A DNA stretch of 26,907 bases from assembly GCA_964431735.1 (NCBI GenBank), contig CAYSLJ010000101.1, positions 1 through 26,907 of the forward strand. The letters are read 5' to 3'. The position numbers were made by a program, and so were the translations under genes. Below the pieces are notes generated by a model. The model was not told where the DNA came from. It saw only the letters and a program-made list of their open reading frames with translations, and did no database searches. Positions 9,001-16,488 of this stretch are shown one piece after another (position 1 is the first letter of the stretch; every line of letters starts with the position of its first letter). Source of the stretch: CALARM01 sp964431735. Its GTDB lineage: Bacteria; Vulcanimicrobiota; SpSt-956; JAKJGF01.

Positions 9001-10766
9001 AGATCGGCATGAATGATAATTTCTTTTTTCTCGGAGGTCATTCTCTTAAAGCAGTAACGGCTGTGGCAAAACTTCAGACAGATTTTGAAATTACGGTAAA
9101 TGACATTTTTAAGTATAAGACTGCAGGAGAACTTGCAAAACACATAAAAGAGAGAAAAGACTATCTCAGGACAAAATTACAGAGCCTCAAAGAAAATCTT
9201 TCCGAGAAACAGATAAAAAAATATGAACATTTAGATCTTACTCAGAGGTGTAATTACAGGAATATACTTCTTACAGGTGTTACAGGCTATATAGGAATAC
9301 ATTTATTTATGGAACTCCTTAAAGAAACAGAAAGTGCTGTCTATCTTATAATAAGGGGAAATAATGACGAAGAAGCTGAAAAAAGACTCTATGATAAGGT
9401 GAAATATTATTTCCCCGAAGATTTTAAAGAAGATTATAAAGAAAGAATTCATGTTTTAAAAGGAGAACTCTCTCTGGAAAGGCTGGGATTGACAGATGAG
9501 GCTTATAAGTATCTGGCTGAGGAAATAGACTGCATTATTCATTCTGCGGCAAATGTGAGGCATTACGGCCATTATGAAGATTTTTTAAAGAATAATGTGA
9601 CTGTAACAAAAAATATTATTGATTTTGCTAAAAAAGGAAAGCAGAAGGATTTACACCATATATCAACTATTTCTGTTGCAGAAGGGCATGTGAAGGGAAA
9701 AAACAAGGTATTTTTTACAGAAGAAGACTTTGATATAGGGCAGACTGTAGAAACTTTTTACGGTCAGACAAAATTTCAGGCGGAAAAACTGGTTATGAAT
9801 GCAAGAGATGAAGGACTCAATGCAAATATTTACAGAATAGGCACTGCAGTTTTTCATTCTAAAACAGGCATGTTCCAGCAAAATATTGAAGAAAATGCTT
9901 TTTATTCCATGGTGAAATCCTATATCAAACTGGGAGTAATGCCACATACGGAAGAAATAGATTTTACCTATGTAGACTGTGCTGTGAAAGCAATATGTCT
10001 TTTATATGACAGGAAAAATCTTCTGAATGAAACATTCCACATTACAAATAATAAGAAAATAAATCTTTCTTCTGCTTTAACAGAAGCTATGTTAAATATT
10101 GATATATGTCCGTCAGGGAAATTTATTGATTATCTTTATGAAAATTATGATAATCCTCTGTTCAAAACTTCTATAGAAAACATTATGCTTCACAAAGGGT
10201 GGCTCAGCAGTGAAGAAATAAATATAGAAATTCTGTCACTTAAAACCGATGTAATACTGGCGAAACTGGACTTTCAATGGCCTGTTCTGGATGTGACAAA
10301 GATGAAACCTGTGATTACGAGAGCTCTTTCTGACAGGATAAATCTTCTCAAAGAGATTCCTCTTTTCTCCGGACTTTCCGAAGAAGACCTTGTCGTATTT
10401 GCCGGACTGGCAAAAGAGGAATATTATTATGATGAAACCGATATACTGTGGGAAGGCGATGTGGACAGAAATTTCTATATTATTGTTGATGGTTTTGTAG
10501 AACTTATGAAATATTCAAAGGCCGGATGGCTCGGAACCCTCAGGGTAATGGGCCCTGCCAGTTTCTTCGGTGAATGTAATATATGGGATGAAAGCCCATC
10601 CTGCATTACAGCAGAAGTATTTATGGGCGATGCCCATATCATGTCTTTTAAAGGCGATGATTTTATAAAACTTCTGGAAAAATATCCAGCATTTTCCGTT
10701 TCTTTCATAAATGCAGTAACAGATAAGGTGAAAAAGCTCGAAAGTATAATGATAGAGTTCGGGTAG
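6039..10766 (+). CDS. Monomodular NRPS (C-A-T-R) with C-terminal cyclic-nucleotide-binding-like domain
   Basis: Single-module nonribosomal peptide synthetase of 1575 residues, probably cytosolic. Condensation domain about 34-455: FHSLILDG at 157-164 is the HHxxxDG motif with His2 (H158) and D163 kept and His1 replaced by Phe. Adenylation domain about 470-957: YTSGSTGKPKG 625-635, NKYGPTE 754-760, YRTGDL 840-845, catalytic K948. D671 is the amino-group-anchoring Asp, so an alpha-amino acid is the likely substrate; the by-eye 10-residue code D-V-A-F-D-A-K-V-Y-K matches none I know. Carrier domain: GGHSL with S1002 as the phosphopantetheine site. Reductase domain about 1073-1400: GVTGYIG 1080-1086 and Y1241-x3-K1245, for NAD(P)H release of an aldehyde or alcohol. 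Residues about 1438-1560 form a CRP-like cNMP domain with GE at 1511-1512 but Ser at the usual Arg (S1521). C-A-T-R order is known from MxcG of myxochelin. No phosphopantetheinyl transferase or exporter is nearby. Confidence 0.93.
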   Translation: MDSIYYPLNIIKDIVSSDKLPHIDNMNDKGERPYYPLTSQQKPVFIVEQMGNIGLSNNNPLLLSIEGNLDISRLSKAIQTLVDRHEALRITFDMIDGLPVQIINKRIKLKKTYRKTEDDIESIKAEHVKPFDIFKGPLFRVELLNVSPEKHFLFLDFHSLILDGISLNILLEELMDIYNGKELKEITVKYSDFLMWHEELQGSEYLKEKETYWMNVFSDEVPVLDLLTDYSRKLGLGFTGKRYYFTLRPSLSRDLRHISHEINIPLYTVLLASFNILLAKYVSSDDIITGFPVTGRKPGIEGLAGLFVNTIPLRNFPKDEKTFRDFSAEVHENLIKSFENQDYQMDYLVEKLNLERETGRNPLFDVVFAVQHIDDFSPHIDGLKINIIPGKIEGVNFDLTLVTEEKGEDISFYIEYRTAIFKEETVKNMSEHFVCLLEHIVKNPDSKLKNLNILPEEEYKKIFYDFNKTEMDFDKNRTVIELFEEEAEKNPGNIALVYKDKKLTYRELNDMANQLARLLRSKGIKPDDITGILAEPSLEMIVGTMGIIKSGAAYMPVDFKYPPERVKYMLEDSKSSVILTKKHFRVHLKDFSGEIIELDDINLYTGEASNPPVITKPHNLAYIIYTSGSTGKPKGVMIEHGSLLNLSLWQAHSIDLTRDDRSTKYAGFGFDVSIAEIFATFVTGASLYVIGDDIRMSLKDLNEYFESSRINKIFLPTQFSEHFMELVDNRSLSIVDVAGEKLKHYKKRNYRVLNKYGPTEYTVYTTCFDVDKFYDNIPIGKPVWNTKIFIVDKYNRLQPVGVAGELCIAGAGLARGYLNAPALTSEKFVENPFIPGEKMYRTGDLARWLPDGNIEYLGRMDQQVKIRGFRIELGEIKEELLKIESIKEAAVIDRDDDGGNKYLCAYFASEEKLDIEEIKEILSKELPEYMIPAHIIQLEKIPLNANGKLDRKALPAPDAHLAGEYVAPVHDKEKKIAEVWQTVLGIKKIGMNDNFFFLGGHSLKAVTAVAKLQTDFEITVNDIFKYKTAGELAKHIKERKDYLRTKLQSLKENLSEKQIKKYEHLDLTQRCNYRNILLTGVTGYIGIHLFMELLKETESAVYLIIRGNNDEEAEKRLYDKVKYYFPEDFKEDYKERIHVLKGELSLERLGLTDEAYKYLAEEIDCIIHSAANVRHYGHYEDFLKNNVTVTKNIIDFAKKGKQKDLHHISTISVAEGHVKGKNKVFFTEEDFDIGQTVETFYGQTKFQAEKLVMNARDEGLNANIYRIGTAVFHSKTGMFQQNIEENAFYSMVKSYIKLGVMPHTEEIDFTYVDCAVKAICLLYDRKNLLNETFHITNNKKINLSSALTEAMLNIDICPSGKFIDYLYENYDNPLFKTSIENIMLHKGWLSSEEINIEILSLKTDVILAKLDFQWPVLDVTKMKPVITRALSDRINLLKEIPLFSGLSEEDLVVFAGLAKEEYYYDETDILWEGDVDRNFYIIVDGFVELMKYSKAGWLGTLRVMGPASFFGECNIWDESPSCITAEVFMGDAHIMSFKGDDFIKLLEKYPAFSVSFINAVTDKVKKLESIMIEFG

Positions 10767-10770
10767 GTCA

Positions 10771-10842
10771 GTGAAAAGTGAAAGGTGAAAAGTGAAAAGA
10801 AGTAAATCTTTTACTTTTCACTTTTCACTACTCACTTTTCAC
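10771..10842. terminator. Long AT-rich inverted repeat of GTGAAAA heptamers between convergent genes
   Basis: The left arm reads GTGAAAA-GTGAAAG-GTGAAAA-GTGAAAA (10771-10798) and continues GAAGTAAA. The right arm (about 10809-10842) is its near-perfect inverse, giving a stem of about 34 bp with few mismatches. It sits between the convergent NRPS and phosphatase genes and could terminate both. The last codons and the TAG stop of the phosphatase (10828-10830) lie inside the right arm. The unit is the AT-rich relative of the GTRACGC repeats. Confidence 0.6.
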
Positions 10843-13800
10843 TAATTTTGATGTTATCATATGTTTTTCTCCCAGGTATTTGACACTCATTACAGTAATA
10901 TCATCTGACTGAGGGATACCTTCTGAGAATTTTTTTACTTCCTCAATTACTTTTTTAACAGATTTTTCCGGTGAAAAATCTTCAATATCTGTCAGTATAT
11001 CTTCAAGCCTTTTATCTGAAAATATCTCTCCTTCTTTATTAAATGCTTCTGTTACTCCGTCTGTATAAAGGAATATACCGTCACCTATATCGAGCGTAAG
11101 GGTTTTATAATCTACTCCGCTGAAAGCACCGAGAGCAGGGCCGTTAACCGTTTCAAGTCTTTTTAAGGTGCCGTCGTTTTTAATAATATAAGACGGATTA
11201 TGGCCGGCATTACAGTAATGAAGTTCCCCTGTTTTCGTATCCAGTACGCCGTAAAACATAGTAATAAACATATTCATATAATCCTCACTGCATATGAGTT
11301 CATTTACATGTCTGAGACACTCTCCAGGTTCGTGGTCTTTCATGGCAGTAGAAGTTGCTTTCAGAAAAGAACGGCTTATTGCTACGAAAAGTGCTGCAGG
11401 AACACCTTTCCCCGATGCGTCTCCTATTACAAATCCAAGGCGGTGATCGTCTATAAAGGCGAAATCATAAAAATCTCCTCCTACCTCCAGGGCTGGTATG
11501 ATATTTGCAAATATGTCTATTTCTTTTCTTTCAGGGAAGGCCGGGAAGGTTTGAGGTATTATAGACATTTGAATTCTGCTTGCCACCTTTATTTCATTTG
11601 CTATTCTTTCTTTTTCTGCAGTAACTTTTTCATTTTCTTCTATGTACTTTTTCAGATCGTCTATCATTTTATTAAAAGATAATGCAAGGGTTTTTACTTC
11701 ATAAGTAGATGTTGTTATAGCTATTTTCTGGTCAAGCTCTCCTTTTGCCACTCTGTTAACAAATTCTGCCAGATGTGCTACGGGACGGGTAATGGAATTT
11801 GACAGGAGAATTATAATTATCAACAGAAGAGTAAGTCCTATTATACCTGATAAAATCTTGTGATTTCTCACAGCAGTCACTTCTTCCATTATTTCGTCAT
11901 AGGGGTAAACAAAACCTATGCAGAAGTTTCCGTTCCTTATGGGATATAGATGAATCCATGAGTCTTCTCCGCCGTAAGGATCATTGATTCTTACAAAAGT
12001 ATATAATTTTTCCGCAACACCTGTACGGCTGTCCTTCCTTAAAAATACATAATCCATCCAGTTGATTCTGTCCTGTCCGATAATTATATCAATGTCTCTG
12101 TCTCTAATACCAAGTTTGTCCAGTTCTTTTATCAGCTCTTCTTCCGAAAAAGTCCTGTGTTTCAGAGAATTTATATAGTCTGAATTAAATTCATATATGT
12201 CTTTTAATTTATCTTTTACTATATTTACGGTTATGTCGTTAACAGGATAATAACCTTTTTCGTCTTTCTGACATTGATCCAGAATTTCGGTAATTTCCTG
12301 GTCGTTAAAAGTCAGATTATTAAATTTTTCTTTCAGTTCCTGCCCATATGGTTTTTCTTCTATAAATTTTATATCGGCAACATATTTGTCTTTCAGAATA
12401 TTCTGTAACATAGTTCTGGCTTTATCATTGATTGCATACTGTGGTAAAGTATCCAGTATACCTCTGATCCAGTCTTTATTAAAGTCTAATACTGTCAGTT
12501 TGTTTTTCAGGTCTTCCTCTGAAATTTTCCCGTCTCCAATTAATTCTATTGCTTTTATAACGGGGTCATATCTGTCGTTCAGTTTCTTTAACAATATATC
12601 TCTGGATTTATTATCGATAAAACATTCTTTATTCTTATCTTTTTTCAGTTGCCCCAGTATTTCTTCAATTATTTCTCTGTCAATATCTATAATAGTAAAT
12701 TTTTCTGTCAGTTCTTCTTCAGATATTTTTCCGTCTTCAAGTGATTCAATAGCTTTTTTTATGGAAGTATATATATCTGTTACTTTATTTATCAATATGC
12801 TTTTAGACGTATCGTTCATTATAAACTGTGCTATGCCCTCTCTGGCAAAGAGAGCTAAAATATATGTAATTTGACTTTTAAGCCCCAGTTTTTTTAATTC
12901 CCCTGTAAGTTCTTTTTTTGATATTCTTCTGTTCTCTATGAGAAGTTCTATAGATTTGATTTTATCAAGAGACATAGTTCCTTTTAACGTATCCAGCGTA
13001 TTATCATTGAGTAGAAACCATGGCATTTCTTTTTTTTCGGAATAAGAGATAATATGTTCAATGTCCTCACCGGTAAAGCCTGAAGTGGTTAATATTTCCG
13101 TCAGATGTTTTCTGGAAAATTTTTTATTGATCAATGATCTCATAATATTTAATTTATCATGAGCAATTGTTAATTTACCTAAAGTTGTCTGGTTTATTAT
13201 ATACCATAGATATGGCTCTGTTGAATTTTGCTCTGCCAGTTCTTTTTCTTTTGCTATAGTCATTTGAATGAACATTTTACTTGCAAGAGAATTTTTATTG
13301 AATTTATCATTATTAATTTTAGATATATTATTAAGAATTTTAACTGCAGGAGTGGTGGCAGAATTTTCACCGGTAAATATCATAACGATCTCTTTATCAT
13401 TGAAAGACATTTTCTTAAGTGTCTCTGCCAGGTCTGATTGAACAAACCTCTTCTTTTTTAATCCTTCCAGAGCTTTTAATTTTTTTTCCGAAATCTTCCC
13501 TTTCATCAATTCTACAGTCTTATCACATATTTCAAACCAGTCCTCTGGAAAAGCAACAAGCAATCCTTTATTACTTACTATAAAAGCATAGCCGGTTTTT
13601 GCAAGGGTAATGTTATTTATTTCTTCTGTTAATTTAAGCAATGCAATATCAGACGTTGTAACACCGCTTACTCTGTTATTTATTTTAAATTTTGTCGCAT
13701 ATGTTACCATAAGAACATTGACACCTGTGTCCAGATAAGGATCTATCCATACCGGTGTGTCTGATTCTACAGGCAATCTGTACCAGTCCTGAGAAAAATA

Positions 13801-14229
13801 ATCATATTCGTCATTGCCCAGTACTACAAATGCAGGTTTATTACCTCTGGGATCGCTGAAATAATAATAAGGGGCAAAGTATTTTTTATCTCTGTAGAAA
13901 CTGTTTGGTTCAAAAGCAATGCATGTGCCAAGTATATAATTGTTATTCTCCAGTACGTCTTTAAGATAAGCTTCCAGAGCTTTTTCATCTTTGCTTTTTA
14001 ATAAATGTTCAACAGCCCGTGCATTCATAACAGGTACAACTGCTGCTTTGGAAAATTGTTCATCAATTTTTTTTGCCTGATATCCTGCAAATGTTTCACC
14101 GATTGCCTTCAGGCTTGTCATTACCTGATATTCATTGAAATAAAAATTTATAGCCAGAATAAGTGAGAATAATAATACAGTAGTGCCCCATATATATACG
14201 ATCATTTTCAATTTTAATGTTCTTTTCAT
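10828..14229 (-). CDS. Membrane sensor phosphatase: Cache domain with tandem-repeat insertion, HAMP, SpoIIE/PP2C
   Basis: Transmembrane signalling phosphatase of 1133 residues. TM1 is at about 9-31. The extracytoplasmic part starts like a double-Cache sensor (about 40-230, with TYATKF and GYAFIVSNKGLLVAFP) and closes with the usual Cache end LYPIRNGNFCIGFVYP at about 761-776. Between them lie about 500 extra residues holding some seven degenerate copies of a helical unit of the type GKISEEELxxKL, starting near 259, 368, 433, 499, 566, 624 and 691. TM2 (about 793-811) leads to a HAMP linker, a coiled segment and a SpoIIE-type PPM phosphatase (about 900-1118). Metal-site Asp residues: D919 (EVGGDFYDF), D937 (GDASGKG), D1057 (YTDGVTE) and D1109-D1110. 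The usual substrate is phospho-Ser/Thr on an anti-sigma-factor antagonist; none is nearby. GGGAG precedes the ATG. It follows the CapA-like gene by 12 bases, so the two are probably co-transcribed. Confidence 0.92.
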   Translation of the reverse strand: MKRTLKLKMIVYIWGTTVLLFSLILAINFYFNEYQVMTSLKAIGETFAGYQAKKIDEQFSKAAVVPVMNARAVEHLLKSKDEKALEAYLKDVLENNNYILGTCIAFEPNSFYRDKKYFAPYYYFSDPRGNKPAFVVLGNDEYDYFSQDWYRLPVESDTPVWIDPYLDTGVNVLMVTYATKFKINNRVSGVTTSDIALLKLTEEINNITLAKTGYAFIVSNKGLLVAFPEDWFEICDKTVELMKGKISEKKLKALEGLKKKRFVQSDLAETLKKMSFNDKEIVMIFTGENSATTPAVKILNNISKINNDKFNKNSLASKMFIQMTIAKEKELAEQNSTEPYLWYIINQTTLGKLTIAHDKLNIMRSLINKKFSRKHLTEILTTSGFTGEDIEHIISYSEKKEMPWFLLNDNTLDTLKGTMSLDKIKSIELLIENRRISKKELTGELKKLGLKSQITYILALFAREGIAQFIMNDTSKSILINKVTDIYTSIKKAIESLEDGKISEEELTEKFTIIDIDREIIEEILGQLKKDKNKECFIDNKSRDILLKKLNDRYDPVIKAIELIGDGKISEEDLKNKLTVLDFNKDWIRGILDTLPQYAINDKARTMLQNILKDKYVADIKFIEEKPYGQELKEKFNNLTFNDQEITEILDQCQKDEKGYYPVNDITVNIVKDKLKDIYEFNSDYINSLKHRTFSEEELIKELDKLGIRDRDIDIIIGQDRINWMDYVFLRKDSRTGVAEKLYTFVRINDPYGGEDSWIHLYPIRNGNFCIGFVYPYDEIMEEVTAVRNHKILSGIIGLTLLLIIIILLSNSITRPVAHLAEFVNRVAKGELDQKIAITTSTYEVKTLALSFNKMIDDLKKYIEENEKVTAEKERIANEIKVASRIQMSIIPQTFPAFPERKEIDIFANIIPALEVGGDFYDFAFIDDHRLGFVIGDASGKGVPAALFVAISRSFLKATSTAMKDHEPGECLRHVNELICSEDYMNMFITMFYGVLDTKTGELHYCNAGHNPSYIIKNDGTLKRLETVNGPALGAFSGVDYKTLTLDIGDGIFLYTDGVTEAFNKEGEIFSDKRLEDILTDIEDFSPEKSVKKVIEEVKKFSEGIPQSDDITVMSVKYLGEKHMITSKLVKSE

Positions 14230-14241
14230 TTTTATAACTCC

Positions 14242-15264
14242 CTATATTTTAAGGTTAAAACCCGTTTCTGCAGAAAGGTTTCTCATTCTTTCCATAATTT
14301 TATTTTTTCTTCCCCCTGTTGCCGGTACAGGTTTCCCTGATTGAATATAAACAGGTATGAGATTTATATGTGATAATTTTTCATTTTCAAATTCACATTG
14401 AAGTATTATTGTTTCTTTTGAAGCTTCATCGGACGGGTTGAACACGAAATTACCTAGACTGTAGGCAATCAGGCTGTTTTTATATGTTTCTATACCCTGA
14501 AGCACATGGGGATGAACACCTATGACCAGATCTGCTCCCATATCTACCGATTGCCTCGCCAGTTCCTTCTGTCTTCTGTCTGCATGGAACTTTTTCTCTT
14601 CTCCCCAGTGAAAATATACTACTACTATATCTGCATTCTCTTTTGCTTTTTTTATATCTTTACGGAAATAATCTCTGTTATAATCCATAGAAGCCACTGC
14701 AATACCCGGTGAATATTCAGTTGCTCCGTAGCTGTAAGGAACTATTTCGGAATATGCCAGAAAAGCTACCAGTGTGTCTTTGATTTGAATATAATAGGGA
14801 CATCTGGCATCAGATATATTTTTACCTGCCCCTGTGGCTCCTCCGTTGAAACTATGGATAAAATCCACTGTGTCCAGTAATGCCTCAGCGCCATAATCCA
14901 TTGAGTGATTATTGGCAAGACTCAATACATCAAAACCTGCCCTGGATAGACTTTCAGCCATTTTCAGAGAAGCTCTGAATATATATTCCCTTCCTGCAGC
15001 CACTGATGCAGGATTTTTGGCAGGGTTGGGATAGCCTCTCATACTTACGGGGCACTCCAGATTCCCCGCCGTAATATCACTCTTTTGAAGGATTTCCTCT
15101 ACATACTTAAAGGGATATATTTCATCAGGGAGATAGTTTTTATCAAGCAGTATATCTCCTACAAAAGTCATAGTAAAAGTTTTTTCTTTAGAACAGACTT
15201 TAAAGACACATAATATAAGGATAAGCAATAATATAGAAAATACTCTTATTTTTTTTACCTCCAT
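14242..15264 (-). CDS. CapA/PgsA-family metallophosphoesterase-like protein, membrane-anchored
   Basis: Predicted exported protein of the CapA (poly-gamma-glutamate synthesis, PGA_cap) family, about 340 residues. Family landmarks are MTFVGDILLDK, AGNLECPVS, LSLANNHSMDYG, VYFHWGEE, GVHPHVLQGIE and YSLGNFVF, all metal- or active-site loops of the calcineurin-like fold. The N-terminus KKIR plus a run of Val/Ile/Leu forms a signal anchor. The following F-K-V-C is not a proper lipobox. The polymer synthesis partners CapB, CapC and CapE are absent, so polymer work is unproven. The start is uncertain. I prefer the ATG at 15264, directly before the signal sequence. ATG 15321 or TTG 15333 would add 19-23 residues that overlap a GTGAA-type repeat, although GAGGA lies before the TTG. 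Confidence 0.8.
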   Translation of the reverse strand: MEVKKIRVFSILLLILILCVFKVCSKEKTFTMTFVGDILLDKNYLPDEIYPFKYVEEILQKSDITAGNLECPVSMRGYPNPAKNPASVAAGREYIFRASLKMAESLSRAGFDVLSLANNHSMDYGAEALLDTVDFIHSFNGGATGAGKNISDARCPYYIQIKDTLVAFLAYSEIVPYSYGATEYSPGIAVASMDYNRDYFRKDIKKAKENADIVVVYFHWGEEKKFHADRRQKELARQSVDMGADLVIGVHPHVLQGIETYKNSLIAYSLGNFVFNPSDEASKETIILQCEFENEKLSHINLIPVYIQSGKPVPATGGRKNKIMERMRNLSAETGFNLKI

Positions 15265-15277
15265 GTTAGAGATAACA

Positions 15278-15321
15278 GTGAAGTGAATAGTAAATAAAAT
15301 CCAATTTTTTTCACTTTTCAT
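15278..15321. repeat. Small GTGAA-type inverted repeat
   Basis: On the plus strand GTGAAGTGAATAGTAAAT is followed by TTTTTCACTTTTCAT, giving loosely inverted arms of the AT-rich heptamer family. It overlaps the possible 5' extension of the CapA-like gene. Confidence 0.35.
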
Positions 15322-15340
15322 TGTTAAACGCAATCTATCC

Positions 15341-15371
15341 TCGCGTTACGCGTTACGCGTCACGCGTCACG
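15341..15371 (-). repeat. GTRACGC heptamer array
   Basis: On the minus strand the array reads GTGACGC-GTGACGC-GTAACGC-GTAACGC followed by GAGGA, in the gap between the zinc-ribbon and CapA-like genes. The GAGGA that ends the repeat lies where it could act as a ribosome-binding site for a TTG start at 15333. No terminal inverted repeats were found here. Confidence 0.75.
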
Positions 15372-15385
15372 ATTAAATCACATGC

Positions 15386-16465
15386 TCACTCTTTCACCAG
15401 TTCTGTAACTTTATCAAAGGCAGCTTTTGCTTTATAGGTTTTTCCTTTTTCAATAGAAAGCCATTCCTGTTCTGTTTTAGGGTTATAGGTGAGATTTTTC
15501 CCATTATCATCTGTACATAAAACTGTATAGGTTTCTGTTCTTTTACTTTCTCGTTCCTTTGATTTCAAATTTACTTTCGGCCATGAAGCTTTCTGGTTAT
15601 TACCCTTTGCCTTTTCTGTCCTTGTAACAGTCCATTTGTCTATCTCATAGGTTACTCTCTGTTTATATAGAGGTTTTTCTTTATACACAGGCTCGTCATA
15701 CTTTACTTCTTTCTCTACCGTTTCATAAACAGGTTCTTCTTTATAAACATCTTCAAAATAGCCATTTCCCATATCTTTTACACCGGTTTTGACTTTTTTT
15801 GTACCTGTTTGAACTTTTTCTTTGACAATTTTAGTTTTTATTTTTGTTCCTGTCTGGACTTTTTCATATTCATATATTTCTTTTGATCTGGATATGACAT
15901 GGGCTCCGGCAGGTACATTCCCTTCCCAGGCTTTTTCTCTTATAGTTTTCAGTTTTTCTATTTCTATTGTTCTTTCCCATTTGAAACCATTGACTGTAAC
16001 AGTAGTATCCTTTGCAAAAAAGGATGAGCAGCAACAGCCTATAAGCATAAAAAGGATAACACTCATCAGTAAAGCAAGACATCCCCCTTTTGCCGCTGTA
16101 TGTGGAGATTTCGGAGCTTCTTTAACAGGATCTTTAGCGGGTTCCGGCTCCTGTGCCGGTTTTTCTCCGCCTTCCGGTATAAATTTTACTTCTCTCGGAG
16201 GAGATCCATCTTTACCTGCGCCACAGCCGGTACAGAAAGCTTTATCTGCACCATTGTCACCGTTACAATACTGGCAGTTCCAGTCAGGCCCGCTTTTTGC
16301 TTTTTTCAATGCTTCTTCATCTGTAACCTCCTGTGCATCTTCAGGAAGATAAAACTTTATATCTGCTCCTCTCGGTAAACCGCATGCACCGCAGTGCTTT
16401 TCCGGCCCCCTGTTTCTTTTTTGCCCGCAGGCAGGACAGTCCCATGCTCCTTCTCTTATTGCCAT
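15386..16465 (-). CDS. Zinc-ribbon membrane protein of a conserved family of unknown function
   Basis: Protein of 359 residues with two short zinc ribbons facing the cytoplasm. The first is C10-x2-C13 with C25-x2-C28, and the second is C64-x2-C67 with C78-x2-C81; both have the W-D/N-C-x2-C form of RanBP2-like fingers. A Pro/Glu-rich linker (about 95-122) and one TM helix (about 127-150) follow. The region after the membrane segment (about 155-359) has alternating Tyr/Glu/Lys strands such as YEKVQTGTK, YETVEKEV and YEPVYKE-like pairs, then GNGYFEDVY and YEIDKWTVTRTEKA. I recognise this layout as a widespread bacterial family with no assigned role. AAAGGAG stands before the ATG with good spacing. 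It is separated from topB upstream and the CapA-like gene downstream by repeat-containing gaps, so it may be its own transcription unit. Confidence 0.75.
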   Translation of the reverse strand: MAIREGAWDCPACGQKRNRGPEKHCGACGLPRGADIKFYLPEDAQEVTDEEALKKAKSGPDWNCQYCNGDNGADKAFCTGCGAGKDGSPPREVKFIPEGGEKPAQEPEPAKDPVKEAPKSPHTAAKGGCLALLMSVILFMLIGCCCSSFFAKDTTVTVNGFKWERTIEIEKLKTIREKAWEGNVPAGAHVISRSKEIYEYEKVQTGTKIKTKIVKEKVQTGTKKVKTGVKDMGNGYFEDVYKEEPVYETVEKEVKYDEPVYKEKPLYKQRVTYEIDKWTVTRTEKAKGNNQKASWPKVNLKSKERESKRTETYTVLCTDDNGKNLTYNPKTEQEWLSIEKGKTYKAKAAFDKVTELVKE

Positions 16466-16488
16466 AAATAGTCTCCTTTCTTATGAAG

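Noticed and set aside
8775..9143. 122-codon open frame on the minus strand inside the NRPS gene
   Set aside because: It is antisense to strongly conserved adenylation and carrier domain motifs and has no recognisable protein features.
10350..10718. Last domain of the NRPS as a complete Crp/Fnr regulator
   Set aside because: The protein ends right after the beta-roll and short helix, and no helix-turn-helix DNA-binding domain follows.
12517..12735. DGKISEEEL stretches of the phosphatase sensor as EF-hand calcium loops
   Set aside because: They have Asp-Gly, Ile and the last acidic residue in EF-like spacing but lack acidic residues at loop positions 1 and 3 in a consistent way. Other copies of the unit (NRRISKKEL, NKKFSRKHL) lack them altogether.
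15178..15264. CapA-like protein as a lipoprotein
   Set aside because: The cysteine after the hydrophobic run is preceded by F-K-V, which does not fit a lipobox.
15822..16352. 176-codon plus-strand open frame
   Set aside because: It is antisense to the zinc-ribbon protein gene with its regular Cys-x2-Cys pairs and has no family features of its own.
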